Shown here: positions 13,004-24,606 of the stretch, piece after piece
Layout of the letters: each line of letters begins with the position of its first letter
How positions within the stretch are numbered: position 1 is the stretch's first letter
Assembly: GCF_000687475.1 (NCBI RefSeq)
Contig: NC_057319.1
Coordinates: 3,772,001-3,836,000, forward strand
Direction of reading: 5' to 3'
DNA length: 64,000 nucleotides
Source of the DNA: Ustilaginoidea virens
Taxonomy: Eukaryota > Ascomycota > Sordariomycetes > Hypocreales > Clavicipitaceae
Position numbers and translations under genes: made by a program
The notes under the pieces: model-generated
Seen by the model: the letters and a program-made list of their open reading frames with translations, nothing else
Databases searched by the model: none
Told to the model about the DNA's origin: nothing

Positions 13004-13984
13004 ATGGAGCAAACCAAAGCTCTCAATGCTCTCGAGGTACGCAAACTCCACCGGCTCCAATCCCGCATAACCGCTTTGCAATGACATCACCATCACCATC
13101 ACCATCACCATCACCGCCCTGCCGCTGGGGGTCATCGTCAAGCCCTGTGCTAACGCTGCCCTTGCGTCGTCGTCCACAAGCCGTTCCTCGCCCTCGCCAG
13201 GTCCGCCACACACCCGCGAGCTGCTGCCGACCTCGTCACGCGAGCCACCTCGGCGCCCAACACGTACATCTTCGCAGAGCTCCTCCAACAGCCCGAGATC
13301 CAGGCCCTCGCAGACAGCCCCCAGTTCGGCTCGCACCTGGCCCTCCTCGAAATCTTCTCCTACGGAACCTTCCAGACCTACCTCGACGCCGCGAATCCCG
13401 TCCCGGAACTAAACGACGCTCAGACCCTCAAGCTCCGCCAGCTCTCTCTCCTCACCCTCGCCCGCGACAGATCGAACCTGACGTACGATGCGCTGCAGAA
13501 TGCGCTGGGCCTGGGGTCCGCCAGGGAGCTGGAGGACCTCGTCATCACCGTCATATACGCCGGCCTGCTGCACGCGACTCTCGACCCTGCGCGCCAGGCT
13601 GTCCATGTCACCAGTGTGGCTCCCCTGCGTGACCTCGCTCCTGGATCCATCCCGGACATGATTGCAGCTCTGAGGAGCTGGTCAGAACGATGCACCTCGA
13701 CGCTCAGCGACCTGGAAGCCAAAATAGCCGCCATTCGCGCCGAATCCGCCGCCAGGGACAAGGAGAAGAGAGCTGCGGACAAGAGGATTCAGGTTCTGGT
13801 TAGCGAGTCAAGAGATTCCGAAAAGAAGCATGACCTTCCCAGTCGAGATGCTCTGCCTCGAAGAGGCTTACACAAGCGAGTCATGGTGGATGCGGGCAAT
13901 CCTGCGAATGACGATACAATGGATGTTGATGAGTCTTCAGCTGCCGAGGACCAAAAGAAACGTTCGAGCAAGCGAAAAATGTAA
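13004..13984 (+). CDS. csn7: COP9 signalosome subunit 7 (PCI domain)
   Basis: Exons 13004-13036 and 13181-13984 (278 residues). The first exon encodes MEQTKALNALE; the 144-base intron has GTACGC, a GCTAACG branch site and CACAAG. The second exon holds the helical repeat and winged-helix (PCI) region, including EIFSYGTFQTYL, LKLRQLSLLTLA and ELEDLVITVIYAGLL, followed by a coiled coil (about 185-235) and a charged acidic/basic tail ending in SSKRKM. This is the usual layout of CSN7, a subunit of the complex that removes NEDD8 from cullin-RING ligases and that affects development in filamentous fungi. The continuous frame and matching motifs make the family call strong; the exact C-terminal tail is less certain, because a GTTAGC near 13800 could act as a donor. 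Confidence 0.88.
13084..13114. repeat. CATCAC hexamer repeat in the csn7 intron
   Basis: Five tandem CATCAC-like units lie wholly inside the predicted intron (13037-13180), so the apparent His/Ser coding potential is not expressed. Confidence 0.85.
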
Positions 13985-14817
13985 GGTCATACAGAGAGCC
14001 GTTTCCCACTTCCTCCTCCCCCCCCCTCCCCCCCCCCTCTCCTCTCGGGGGGTATGTCGAGGGATCAGTATAGTTACAGCTCCATCTGCAAGTACCGGTT
14101 ATGGATGGCGGGCTAGTTTTCCCACACACGTTTTGAATCAGAAGTATACAGTTTAGACGAAGCATAATTCATGATAGACGATAAGACGACTGTTGATTCT
14201 TCGTTTAGATTTGCATGTTCTCCAACCACGTCACTATTGCTTTGAATCAAATACACACCTAGACACGCTCACTGCACGCAAGCGCTGAAGATGACGAAAG
14301 GAGGGCTTTCCAGCCGAGTATGAAAAGTACATTGGGTGCCGAAGTAGGAGTGTAAATGGAGGCAACATAGCTTAGTGAAGATGAAAAAAAAAAAAAGCAA
14401 AAAGAGAAGACGATTAAAGAGCAGAGAAGGAAAGAGGGGAAAAGAAAAGAAAGAAAGAGAAACAAGACAAGATGAAACGAAAGGACAAAACAGGTGTTCC
14501 GCTGATCGAGTCAAAGAAAAATTGCCAGACGCCGCAACCCCGAGCCAAGGACAAAAGAAACAAGGAGACCAAAACAGCTATGAGTGATGGGGGTCAAGAT
14601 TACTACAAATACCTTGTTTACCCATCATTGCTTTCGTCGTCGTCGTCAGAATCCCTTAACCTCTGTCTTCACAGAGATGGCTGCAAAAAGGCGGGTAGCA
14701 AGCCAATAACACTGTGCATCTGGGAATGCCAAAGAGGTCTGGGGCGAAATGAGAATGAAAAAGGCAAAGATGGAAGATGGGAAAAAAAAAAAAAAAAAAA
14801 AAAAAGGGCCATCAACT
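13985..14817. other. Intergenic region between convergent genes
   Basis: No gene seen. It contains a pyrimidine-rich C/T tract (about 14010-14050) just after the csn7 stop, a purine-rich A/G stretch at about 14380-14470, and an A run at 14780-14804. These probably lie in 3' UTRs. Confidence 0.6.
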
Positions 14818-16058
14818 TCACAGTCTTTTGCCTGGTACAAGGATAAAGAGAACACAAAGAGCGGCGTCGATGAGAATGGTGACAGCCAAGACCATCATCG
14901 CTCGTTTGGCAAGGAGTTGGCGGACATATGGCTCGCGAATGCGCGAGAAATTGAAGGGCGTGTATTCGCTGAAGCCGATGAGGGCCATGATGGGGTCTAG
15001 CGAGTACTGATAGGAAGAAAGCAGATAAATGCCGACAGTAAATGGCAGGATGAGCTGGAACAAGTCGCATCATTAGCAAACTCTGGGGTAGCTCAAATCG
15101 CGCCCTCTTGAATACTCTCCACTTACCCAGCATCTGGTCTGGCGGTCCTCGTCGAGAAAAATGAGGATAAAGGCGGTCCAGAAGGCGCCAAACATGGACA
15201 CGAGGCCAATGATGAGACGCATCACCAGAGTCGGGGGGATCAGATTACCAAGCGCCTTCATCCTCAAGAATCCAGGAAAGGCGTCCCGCTCCATGGCCTG
15301 AAACACATAGTCTTTGGCGACGTCAAACACCTCTGGATCATCACGACCGTATTCCTCAATGGCGGTGGTGACGTCCTGGGTGATTGAACCGGGCAGCACG
15401 ATTTCTCGTTCAGCCCCGGGGAGCAGGAACGTGTAGAGAATCTTCTCAGCAGATGCTCTGATGTCTTGCCGCGCGACAGTGTGACTGGGCGAGTTTGAAT
15501 CGGTGACATCGCGCGGGGTGCCGAACTGAGGACTAGGGCGGGCCATGCCTACCCCGTTGTGAGGAGAGTCATGATGAGCCTGGTCCTCGCGAAGGAAAGC
15601 CGACATCTGGGCGTCCTGGTCTCTTTCCTTTTCGGTCGCGTACATCGAAGGTCCCGCCGGGCGTGGTTCCAAATCGCCAATGCTCTCCAGGATTTGCGAC
15701 GACCTCTTGGAGTTTGTCTTCTCCATGTCCGGCGTCGCCACGAGGACGGAGCGTCTCAGCTCACGTACGTAGTGCCTACACAGCGACATGTGCTGAGCAA
15801 CATCCAGCCTGCATCATTCACTCATCCCAGTCAGCAGCTCGTCTTGATCCATTTCTGCAACGCCACCTTGTCAAAGCCTGCGTACCAAAAGTCTAGGTAG
15901 TCCACCGATCTCTGCTGATCTCGCATGTAAATGTAAAATGAGAACAGGTCAACAGACGGCAGCGTTCGGCGACTCAGGACCTCGAACAACGTTGGAAGCC
16001 GGTTTCTCGCCATATCAGGCTGAGGCGACGGCGTCGTCGCAGGGTGGTGTTCGACCAT
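14818..16058 (-). CDS. Rax1-like RGS-domain membrane protein
   Basis: Exons complement(15886-16058, 15127-15808, 14818-15054), 363 residues. Intron 1 (77 bases, GTACGC...GCAG) rejoins the Trp codon in YLDFWLDVAQHMSLCRHYVR. Intron 2 (72 bases) has GTAAGT, a GCTAATG branch site and TTCCAG. The N-terminus (about 20-75) and the segment after a long acidic/Pro linker form an RGS-type domain: LPTLFEVLSRRTLP, FSFYIYMRDQQ, then KILYTFLLPGAEREI and DVAKDYVFQAME. Three hydrophobic helices follow: RLIIGLVSMFGAFW, ILPFTVGIYLL, and MMVLAVTILIDAALCVLFI just before the C-terminal PGKRL. RGS plus C-terminal membrane helices is the Rax1 arrangement, linked in yeast to bud-site landmarks; a polarity role here is inferred. 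It is divergent from eL31. Confidence 0.85.
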
Positions 16059-17073
16059 CTTTCCCCCTTCTTGTTTCGAGTTTCGTGTGTTTTCCTCTGG
16101 CGACGTTTCTTGAATCGTGTTCAGGGCGTAAATCTAGATCCTGCAGGTGAAATGAACGGGGGAAAGGCGGGTGTGGTCCTGGAATGCAAGGAGATGGACG
16201 GCAAGCGAGTCGGAGTGGGAGTGAAGGAGAGTGATTGATTGTTGGCCAATGCCCCCCATAAAATGCCGCTCTTTTTGGGAGTTGGTACCACCGCTGAGAG
16301 GGACAGAGTCCCAAGGAACTGGCCCGGAGTGTGCAAAGACAGGAAAAAAAAAGAAAAAAAAGACAAAAAAAAAAGGAAACAGATCGCTGCGGTACGTAAA
16401 CGAGAGGAGGAGCAGCGCCAATTGCGCAGAAGCTCGTCAGTCGCTCGCTTCTGCTTCGCGTCTTTTATCGATCGACGAGTTGGCCAGAAGAAGTTGTGAC
16501 GGGCGAAACCTCGAGGACAAGGAACTTGGGTGGATAGATTGTTGGCCTTGGCTGGTTAGATGCCGCTCACTGCCTTGTCCGTCCATCTCTGGCCCGGTCC
16601 CACCTTCCCAGTCATTTCGACCAATTTAAAATCAAAATTCGCCTTCCAACCAAGGCAATCTCCGGGCACGTACCTGTATCACGTGAGTTTCATCCTTGTC
16701 CGCCAGACAGCTGCGGGCCGTTTCCATTGATTGGTTCGCTACCCCCCCCCACTCCCACCTACTACCACAATTGGAGCCTGCCCTACGCACAAAGAATTTG
16801 CGGAATTTGGCACTCCCTCCGACATCACATTCCCCTTCAACGCCAGACCTCACGAGACGATTCCCAGGTACGAACCGATACTGCAGCCCCAACATACATA
16901 AACCTTCTTTTTTCCTTTCTTCTGTTCTTATAGTGCCTTTTTTGGTTTTTCTCCAAGGAGACTGTGCCTCTGCCCTCAATCCGGCCTCGAGCATCAGCCG
17001 TGCTGATTCACTCACGGGTCGCAATTCACACACGCAAGTCCGACTTGAAGACTAATCTGTTCTACTTTCAGAA
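16059..17073. other. Divergent promoter region of rax1-like gene and rpl31
   Basis: About 1 kb with a broken A/G-rich run at 16344-16374 and no gene. Its distal part probably includes the eL31 5' UTR and a UTR intron, annotated separately. Confidence 0.55.
16868..17071 (+). other. Probable 5' UTR intron of rpl31
   Basis: A donor GTACGA at 16868, a GACTAATC branch site and the acceptor TACTTTCAG ending at 17071 would remove 204 bases and leave the ATG two bases into the next exon. Leader introns of this kind are common in fungal ribosomal-protein genes. No transcript evidence is available here. Confidence 0.5.
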
Positions 17074-17728
17074 ATGTCGTCCGCCAAGAAGACCGCCGGC
17101 AAGCCTCAGCGCTCCGCCATTGCGGATGTCGTTGCCCGCGAGTACACCATCCACCTCCACAAGAGAGTACGTCCAATCCTATGAAACCGAACGAACCACC
17201 AACCGATACCTGGTTCCCGACAACAATCAGATAAAAAGCTATGGAACGGGCCGAGCTAACGAGACATTCAAAGTTACATGGCGTCAACTTCAAAAAGAGA
17301 GCCCCCCGCGCCATCAAGGAGATCAAGGCTTTTGCTACTCAGGCCATGGTACGACTGCTTCCCCTACTTCTCGATGTATTTCCCACGACACCGCTTCCCG
17401 AAACTCAAATCCTCCGTTGGGGAGAATTTGGCGGCGAATAGCTTACCTCCGCCATGATTCTGCTCGGACATGTCGCACTGCGGATAGAGCAAAACATTGG
17501 GCTGACTGGACATGCGTCTTACAGGGCACTTCCGACGTCCGCCTGGACCCCCAGCTGAACAAGAAGGTCTGGGAGTGTGGCATCAAGGGCGTTCCCTACA
17601 GACTTCGAGTGCGAATTTCCCGACGACGAAATGACGAGGAGGATGCCAAGGAGAAGCTGTACAGCTATGTGCAGGCTGTGAATGTTAAGAACCCCAAGGG
17701 CCTTGCAACTGTTGTTGTTGAGGAATAG
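17074..17728 (+). CDS. rpl31: 60S ribosomal protein L31 (eL31)
   Basis: Exons 17074-17166, 17274-17348 and 17525-17728, giving 123 residues, the normal length of eL31. All three exon joins are in phase 0. Hallmark segments are [52 protein letters not shown] and [17 protein letters not shown]. The protein sits near the peptide exit tunnel of the large ribosomal subunit. Intron 1 has a GCTAACG branch site before TTCAAAG; intron 2 is 176 bases and ends in TTACAG. The start codon lies just after a probable leader intron. The gene is divergent from the Rax1-like gene and convergent with the E2 gene. Confidence 0.96.
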
Positions 17729-18438
17729 TCGGGAGTTTGAATAAAAAAATTCGTGTCTTGAAGTTGGGATTGGTTCTTGGGGTGGTCATGGCATTTCGGA
17801 GTTGCAACCGGCTTTTTCTAGCTTTTGATGCGGAAAGAAAAAAAAATTCCCACATACACTTCGGAACTGTGATTGATAAAAACTTTTTTTTCTCTTTTCT
17901 CCATACTTGTCTCGCTAATTTCATTCTGCCGGGGATTCGCAGTGTCGACATCCAAACTGACGCTGGACGTGACTTTCACATCACATCGGATAAGAACGAA
18001 TTGAACCCTGACTTCTCGCTTCGAGCTCTGTCGGGACCACCATTTACCTATCTTGGGTACCTAGAAATGCTCTGATTGCGGAGTTGCTGTACAGAGTACA
18101 GGGCTTTCCTTTTGTTGCTACAGCGAGCGAACCCATGACATGGTCCGTCACATAATGTTAGTTGCCTGCAGTTGGAGGGAAACCACCCTTTGGAACATCT
18201 CAACAAAAACACACCAAAAATCCATTCAAGAACGGCTATGGGAAGCTTTGGTTAAGGAAACAAACAACAGAAAAAAAAGAAAAAAAAGAAAAAAAGAGAA
18301 AGAAAAAAAAAAGAACAAGCAGCCATAAAGGCTGAACCAGTAACCCGTGCTAACCAATCGAGGTATGCCACCAAGACTCCAGTTCTCCGAAAATGTATTA
18401 AATGCTGACGTTCCAGACGCAAAGACGCTCCGCAAGGG
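17729..18438. other. Intergenic region between convergent genes
   Basis: No gene seen. It contains A-rich stretches at 17836-17847 and 18269-18314 that probably lie in the 3' UTRs of eL31 and the E2 gene. Confidence 0.6.
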
Positions 18439-19163
18439 CTACTCCTCGTCAATGTCTCTGTGTCGTCCTAGCACCTTCTTCTTGAACTCGTCGGCGTTGG
18501 TGTCCCAGAGCTCGGCAGCTTCACCATTCAGAGGGGAGGAGCTAAAAGCAGTCAGTTGGTTGCAACGAAGTGTCGGTACTTGAACGTTGTGAGGGGGGAC
18601 ATACTTGTTGGGCTCGCCAAGCAAGCTTTGAAGACTCAACAGAACAGTCTGGATGTTGTAGGCAGCTGTCCACTTGTCCTTAAGAATGTCGAGACAGATG
18701 CGCCCAGAAAAGTCGACGTTGGGATGGTAGATGGGTGTCTTGAACAGCACGGTAGGGGGCGCATATGGGTAGTTGGCAGGGAACGCAAAGCTCAGCTTGA
18801 ACGTCAAGCCGGCATATGGAGTGTCGTCGGGTCCTTCAATGGTGGCCGTCCACGATAACAGGTTGCCGTCGGCCGAGGGGAAAGCGGAAACGCCGGGAGC
18901 AGGCGATGTCATGAGCTGCATAAGCTCTGTCTGCAACCTGGAAACGAACGAGGGCGGCAGCAGTCAGCATTCGATCGGTTCTTGGGGGGGAAAGGAAGCT
19001 GTACGGTCTCGGCCCCGTCGTCAAGCGAAAGCAAGTAGTTGTCTTGCCGCACGTACCTCTTGGTGACGCTCTGAGAGTCGGCACCTTTTCTCGAAGCATT
19101 CAGCTTGGCAGCGGCAACGCTTCCAGGAGCCGAGTTCTGATTATCCCCCATGGCGAAATCCAT
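18439..19163 (-). CDS. ubc11: Ubiquitin-conjugating enzyme E2, UbcH10/Ubc11 type
   Basis: Exons complement(19057-19163, 18605-18937, 18439-18541), 180 residues. Intron 1 (119 bases) rejoins an Arg codon in VTKRLQTELMQLM; intron 2 (63 bases, GTATGT...TTTTAG) restores LLGEPNNSSPLNGEAAELW. The UBC fold shows the HPN motif at 107-109, catalytic Cys117 in GRICLDILKDKW, and the N-terminal extension of about 30 residues that distinguishes UBE2C/UbcH10 from Ubc4/5-type enzymes. ISAFP-like GVSAFPSADGN also fits this subfamily. UbcH10 is the E2 that starts ubiquitin chains on mitotic cyclins and securin for the anaphase-promoting complex. Its likely RING partner Apc11 lies 3 kb away. Confidence 0.9.
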
Positions 19164-20031
19164 TGTCGAGATTGGATCTGGAAGCTGGAGATGGGAAGAG
19201 GAAGAAAGAGCCCGTGGGAGAGGGGCAAAAAGCACTAGACGGTACTCGGTACAATCTTCTGTGCTTGCCTGGATTCGCGAGTTTGAGATGAAAGAATCAA
19301 GCGGGATCGTAGAGGGTGATTCTGGAGGTCAACTGGTGTTTTAATATCCGGTCCTTGGGTGAGATGGAAACCCGCTTGGTTTTTTTTCTTTGCCGCAGCA
19401 ACGGAGGGACCAGACCAGACCCGTGCGGCTTGGGCGGCAAAACAAGTCAAGCGGCGCTGGACCCTCACCGTCATTTTGGGGGGGGGGGTTGGGGCCTAGC
19501 AGCTAGCAGCTAGCAGCTAGCCGTGGCCAACCAACCAAACAAGGCCAACAAGGCCGACCTGCCGGTTGCAGCTTTACGCGGTCACGCGCCGCTGGACGCT
19601 CCTGGACGCGACCGGTCGCAACTCGCGAGAGCTCTGTAAATACGGAGTACGGAGCACTCGGTGCCACCGCAGGCTGGGTCGACGCTGGTTGGCCACCGAC
19701 TGTCTGTCCTCCGTGCGCGTCACCTAGGTAATAGATAGGTATTGACTCTTGTCGCTTGTGTGTGCATGGGGGAGGCTGGAGGCTCAATGGCGAGACCTCA
19801 CCTCACCTCAACGCAGCAAGACAGCAGCCAATCGAAAGCTCTCGACGTGCTCAGCTCAGCATCGGATTGGATGTGCCCATCGTGCCTGCCTTCCAAGGCC
19901 GCCCCCCCCCCCCCGCCTTCTCCGAGTCAGCGCTTAGTGAGCAAACTGGACATCTTTGCACCGTTTCGACTGCGGCACAGTACGGAATATCTGATGGGCA
20001 ATTCAAGTTACTGAGCAGACGCCCCTATGCC
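19164..20031. other. Divergent promoter region of ubc11 and chk1
   Basis: The 868 bases between the two start codons contain a G run at 19476-19486, a tandem of CTAGCAG units at 19494-19522, TACGGAGTAC at 19641-19650 followed by GGAGCAC, and an ACCTAGGTAATAG motif near 19722. No separate gene was seen. Confidence 0.6.
19494..19522. repeat. CTAGCAG tandem repeat
   Basis: Three to four 7-base units in the shared ubc11/chk1 promoter region. Confidence 0.85.
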
Positions 20032-22091
20032 ATGGTGAGTGCGTTTGTCCCGTTTTCCTTTTTTTTTTCTTCCCTTTTCTTTTTTTTTGGGCTTTTTTTT
20101 CTTTTTCAAGCGCTGCCTGCACCCATAGGTACTCTCTCACTCCTTGGGCTGTGGCTCGCCCGCTGGTGATGTCGCCGTTTGCAGACCCAAGGACACAACG
20201 CACGTGGAGCGTTTAACACCCACGTTGCACCCTGCTCGGCAAGGGCTAGGTTCAAACAAGAGTAAAAAAAAACGTAGTTTACGCAGTATTGACATGCTCG
20301 AATCGGCGGCATCCTCGCCACCAACGCCCGTCCCTAGCGCTTCCGTGAGAGCTAATGCTGTTTGTTGGTAGTCTCAACTAGACCCTTTACCACGGGATCT
20401 TCCCTTTCGCATCATTTCCAAAACAGTTGGCCGAGGAGCCTACGCATCGTACGTCAGTCAGTCCCTCCTAGCCAGCTCCCTCTTCCGTTGGGGTCGTCTG
20501 GTCGTCTGCTATCGCGTCGTTGCTCGCAAACTAACGTGGCCATGTGGGAAAAACCCCCTTCCCCAATCGCAGCATCAAAAAGGCCATACCTCTGGACGCC
20601 GCCGACCCCGTCTTCGCCGTCAAGTTTATTCACAAAGGTTATGCCGTCAAGCATGGCCGCATATCCGCCAAACAGCTTGCCATGGAGGTTTCCCTCCACT
20701 CGCATGTCGGCCAGCACCCCAACATCATTGAGTGGTTTGCCACGGGAGAGGATAACGTGTGGCGTTGGATAGCGATGGAGTTTGCCGAGGGCGGTGATCT
20801 TTTCGACAAGATTGAGGCTGATGTCGGGATTCGGCAAGACATCGCCCAGCTGTACTTTGTCCAGCTCGTCAGTGGCGTGAGCTTCATGCATTCCAAGGGC
20901 GTGGCGCATCGCGACCTGAAGCCGGAAAACGTCCTCCTCTCGTCAGATGGCAATCTAAAGCTCGCGGATTTCGGCATGGCCACCATGTTTGAGTACAAGG
21001 GTCAGAGGAAGACGAGCTCCACGCTGTGCGGCAGCCCGCCCTATATAGCCCCCGAAATCTTGGCCTGTGGCCGGAATGATAGGAAGAGCGCCGCCCCCCC
21101 TGGCAAATACTCGCCTGATCTGGCGGACATCTGGTCTTGCGGCGTCATTCTCTTCGTCCTCCTCGTGGGAAACACGCCCTGGGACGAGCCGTCGTCCAAC
21201 AGCTGGGAGTTCAACGAGTACGTCAAGACTTCTGGGCACAGCACGGATGCACTTTGGGCGAGGATGCCGCCAGAAGCACTCTCCCTCTTGCGTGGCATGA
21301 TGTCGGTAGATGCTCAAAAACGATTCAGCTTCCGCCAAGTACGCCAGCACCCTTGGTACACGCAACACAACCCCCTCCTCACCTCTGACGGCAAAATCTC
21401 CGACCCCATCAGCCTTGCCACGCGATTGTTGGAAGGCCTCCGCATCGACTTCAGTCCAGCGCAGCAGTCTGCGTCGCAGCGACCATTCTCGTCCTGCGTG
21501 GATACAGGTCTCAATGCTGGAAATTTCTCGTCGACGCAGCCCGAGGTCCCCATCATCGACCGAGACTGGGATTGGGAACGCCCAGTCTTGCGCTCCATGG
21601 CTGCCCCGGCTTCATCCTTACCCCCTCGTTCGGCCGACTCGCGCCGCATAATAATGGAAGCGCTTGCTGACGAGCCGTCCATGTCTCAATTTTCCCAGCA
21701 TCCCGGCCCGACCATGTCACTCACTCAGCACGCCCGCCGCTTCCGCGATATCTGTCCAGCCGAGTCTCTGACGAGATTCTTCTCGCATGTTCCGCCGCTC
21801 CACCTGATTCAGATGCTAAGCGACGCCCTTCACCAGTTGAACGTGCCACTTGCGCCCGTGACGCCAAACTTGTCCGGCAGTTCCGTCGGCAATATTAAAG
21901 TCAAGGCTCTTGACAGTAGACGGCAAAACTTGCACGGCGAAATCCAAGTGGAGAAGCACCTGCTGTGCAGCGGAAGCGAAGTTCTTGATGTGCGGTTCGT
22001 CAAGAACAAAGGGGATCCGTTGGAGTGGCGAAGGTTTTTCAAAAAGGTGGTGGTCTTGTGCAAAGACGGTGTCTATGCTCCAAAAGAGTAG
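20032..22091 (+). CDS. chk1: Checkpoint serine/threonine kinase Chk1
   Basis: Proposed exons are 20032-20034 (ATG only), 20372-20448 and 20573-22091 (532 residues). Intron 2 (124 bases) has GTACGT, an ACTAACG branch site and CGCAG, and restores GRGAYASIKKA. Kinase signatures are the glycine loop GRGAYA, FAVKF with Lys44, HRDLKPEN with Asp141, ADFG with Asp159, the activation segment CGSPPYIAPE, and DIWSCG. The LPFRIISKTVGRG start and a C-terminal KA1-like module ending in RFFKKVVVLCKDGVYAP are typical of fungal Chk1, which delays mitosis after DNA damage. The 5' end is the weak point: the only good join is an ATG touching a GTGAGT donor, with a 337-base intron ending TTGGTAG. A longer first exon cannot be excluded. 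Confidence 0.85.
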
Positions 22092-22207
22092 GTAGGGGTT
22101 ATGGATTGCGTGTCATGCTGGAGAAGACCAGGATCGGTGGCAGCGAGTTGTTATGCAACTCGTAGGATCTCTCTCAGTTACAAATCATATATTCATGCTC
22201 ATGCTCA

Positions 22208-22724
22208 TCACGGTTCTCCTGACGACGTGTTCTCATTGGCTTGATCGACCCATTCAAAGGCTGCAGCGAATTAGATGGAGCTGCTATTCAAACAGCAGTC
22301 AGCGGCGACTTACTTTGTCGGCACATGGGGCATTGCCCGCGAGCAGAGTCCTGCTTAATCCACTCCATGATGCAGTGCTGGTCAAGAAACGCGTCAGTAA
22401 ATGTCTTTGTTGTTTGGGGGAAAGGGGGGACTCTTTGCGGCGATGGAAGTCGTTACCATGTGAAAATTGTGGCCACATTTGCCAGACACTGCAGATGCAT
22501 CTTAGAAAAGGGGATGGGATGCTAGGAAGGATGCTGCCACCGTTTGCGTTGAAAAGAGGCTTGCGAGGGGAACGCGACTCACGTAAACTGCAGTCGTCGC
22601 CTGGGTATTTACATGTAGGACAGGTGCCATCGAAATGAACCTGGCAAATACCACAAACATCGTCTTCTGGGATGTCCCATCGCCAAGTGGCGACTGCGTT
22701 CCACTCCTTGATGGTGACTTTCAT
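22208..22724 (-). CDS. apc11: Anaphase-promoting complex subunit 11 (RING-H2)
   Basis: Four exons: complement(22583-22724, 22457-22488, 22314-22377, 22208-22260), 96 residues. Every join is canonical GT-AG and restores family motifs: MKVTIKEWNAVATWRWDIPE, then CGIC (24/27), CPTC (35/38), GDDCSLLSGKCGHNFHM, HCIMEWIKQDSARGQCPMC and a short tail FEWVDQANENTSSGEP. The cysteines and histidines form the RING-H2 zinc sites. Apc11 is the catalytic RING of the anaphase-promoting complex, binding the E2 and, through Apc2, the rest of the complex. Introns are 94, 79 and 53 bases, so the gene is mostly split into tiny exons and easily missed by frame scanning. It is convergent with chk1 (116 bases between stops) and divergent from the sulfurtransferase gene. 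Confidence 0.93.
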
Positions 22725-23510
22725 GGTGAAAGAGAGAGACAGGAAAAAGAAGCGGACGGAATGCGGGTTACGAATGAGAAGTAAGGGGAGAAGGAAGAGG
22801 GAGATGAATCTGAAGGCTGTTGACAGTTTGGTGGCGATGACATGAAAGTCGCGAAAGTCAAAGTCGCCAAAAAAAAAACCCCCCCCTCCGCAGTTAACAT
22901 AGGCACGTTACCCGTACTCGTACCGACTTGGAGTCTGGAGCGGGAGCACTCGTATCAGGTACATAGGCATAGGTATAGTACAAGTACAAGTACGGTGTTG
23001 GTGGTGGTGGTGGGGGGATGGATGATGGCCCAAGCTCCCAGCCCGCAGCCAACGCCAACCCTCGTCCTCTCTCTCTCTCTCTCTCTCTGGCTTCGAACGT
23101 CCAGCCGTTGCGCCATAGCTGTCGAGCCCGATTGCGAACCGATTGCGAACCGATTGCGAATACCACACCCTTTTCTCTACAGAGGCACTTTCTCCTCCTC
23201 CTCATCCTCCTCCGCTTCGTCGTCCACCCTCTCGTCATCGTCGTAGCGGTTGCGGCGTTTCCCAGCATTTGATAAATCTCATCATTTTCACCGCACGTCT
23301 ACTCTTCGACTGGACCTCAGGCTCTTCTTCTCTTGCCGGATGTCAAACATAGGTACGGGAAACTGCGATATCGAGCGACCTGGCGCAGTAGAGTCATTCG
23401 GCCCCATGGTCACGTCTCGTCTCTGGGGGCAACCGTGAGACAGAGTTTGACCAGACGCCCGCCCCATCGCCTTTGACCGCTCTCACCTCATCTGAAACAA
23501 ACCATCCGTC
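22725..23510. other. Divergent promoter region of apc11 and the sulfurtransferase gene
   Basis: A 786-base region with a TAGGCATAGGTA/GTACAAGTAC motif cluster at about 22955-22993, a GGT repeat at 22996-23014, a TC dinucleotide run at about 23068-23089 and three GATTGCGAACC copies near 23130-23160. No gene seen. Confidence 0.6.
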
Positions 23511-24606
23511 ATGGCCTTTGCCGCAGGAGCCCGCAGCTCTTGGATACGTCTCTCCTCTCGGAGGGTCATGAACATGCACGCAACCGTGGCGTCGACAAGG
23601 AAATTGTCCAGTTATTTGCTGACGCCCAAAGAGCTGCACGAAGCTCTCAAAAGGAATCCACCTTCCTCAATCAGCACGGACCCCCGGGTGATCCCGCTTT
23701 GCGCAGCATGGTTTTTGCCCAATGATGGGCGAACGGGTATCGAGGTGTTCAGAGAGCAGCGCATACCGAAGGCTCGCTTCTTCGACCTGGACAAAGTCAT
23801 CGACAGACGGAGTCCTTACCCGCATATGCTTCCCGATGGCAAAGAATTCGCCGCCGCCCTGAGCGAGCTGGGCATCCGGAAGGAAGACAGCGTGGTCGTC
23901 TACGACACCAAGGAGCTAGGTATTTTCAGCGCTCCTCGAGTGGCCTGGACGTTGAAGATCTTTGGGCATCCCAACGTTCACATCCTCAACAACTTCAGGC
24001 TGTGGGTGGAAGAAGGGCTGCCCACCGAGTCGGGTGAGCTCTACAGCGTTGACTGCTGCCCGTACCCTATTCCCAAACTCGACGACGCCAAAGTGGCCAG
24101 CTTCGAAGACGTCAAGGAGGCTGCTGTGGACCACAACAAGGAGGGCGCCGAAGGCGTTCAGATAGTTGACGCTCGACCCGAGGGCAGATTCACGGGCGCG
24201 AGCCCTGAGCCAAGAGAAGGCCTGTCATCCGGGCACATGCCTGGATCAACCAGCCTGCCCTTTAGTGATTTGCTGGACGCCCAGACCAAGGCATATCTCT
24301 CGCCCGAAAGACTACGAGCTGTGTTTCGAGAAAAGGGCGTGGACCCGAACAAGCCCATCATCTCCACCTGCGGCACTGGCGTCACTGCTTGCGTGATTGA
24401 AGCCGGTTTGGAAGTGGCAGGATACGCATCTCCAGAGTCTCGGAAAGTCTATGACGGTAGTTGGACGTAAGTGTGGTGCTTGCGCGTGCCAGTTTGAAAC
24501 CAGCACGCCCATGACCTACCGAAACACTGACAAAACATGTCTACGCAGAGAGTGGGCTCAAAGAGTCCGCCCGTCCGACAATCTAATCTTGAAGGAGGAG
24601 CATTAA
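23511..24606 (+). CDS. Two-domain rhodanese, 3-mercaptopyruvate/thiosulfate sulfurtransferase (Tum1-like)
   Basis: Exons 23511-24466 and 24549-24606 (337 residues), joined in Thr-Glu of GSWTEWAQR by a canonical 82-base intron (GTAAGT...CGCAG). The basic, hydroxylated N-terminus (MAFAAGARSSWIRLSSRRV) looks like a mitochondrial presequence. The N-terminal rhodanese domain has the structural FDLDKVID, SVVVYDTKELGIFSAPRVAW and no catalytic cysteine. The C-terminal domain has VDARPEGRF, SGHMPGSTSLPF and the active loop STCGTGVTA with Cys287. The CG(S/T)GVTA loop favours mercaptopyruvate sulfurtransferase over thiosulfate-type enzymes. Tum1 of yeast also passes sulfur to Uba4 for tRNA wobble-uridine thiolation; that role here is inferred. 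It is divergent from apc11. Confidence 0.9.

Noticed and set aside
13084..13114. CATCAC repeat that looks like a coding repeat
   Set aside because: It lies inside the csn7 intron with a good donor, branch site and acceptor.
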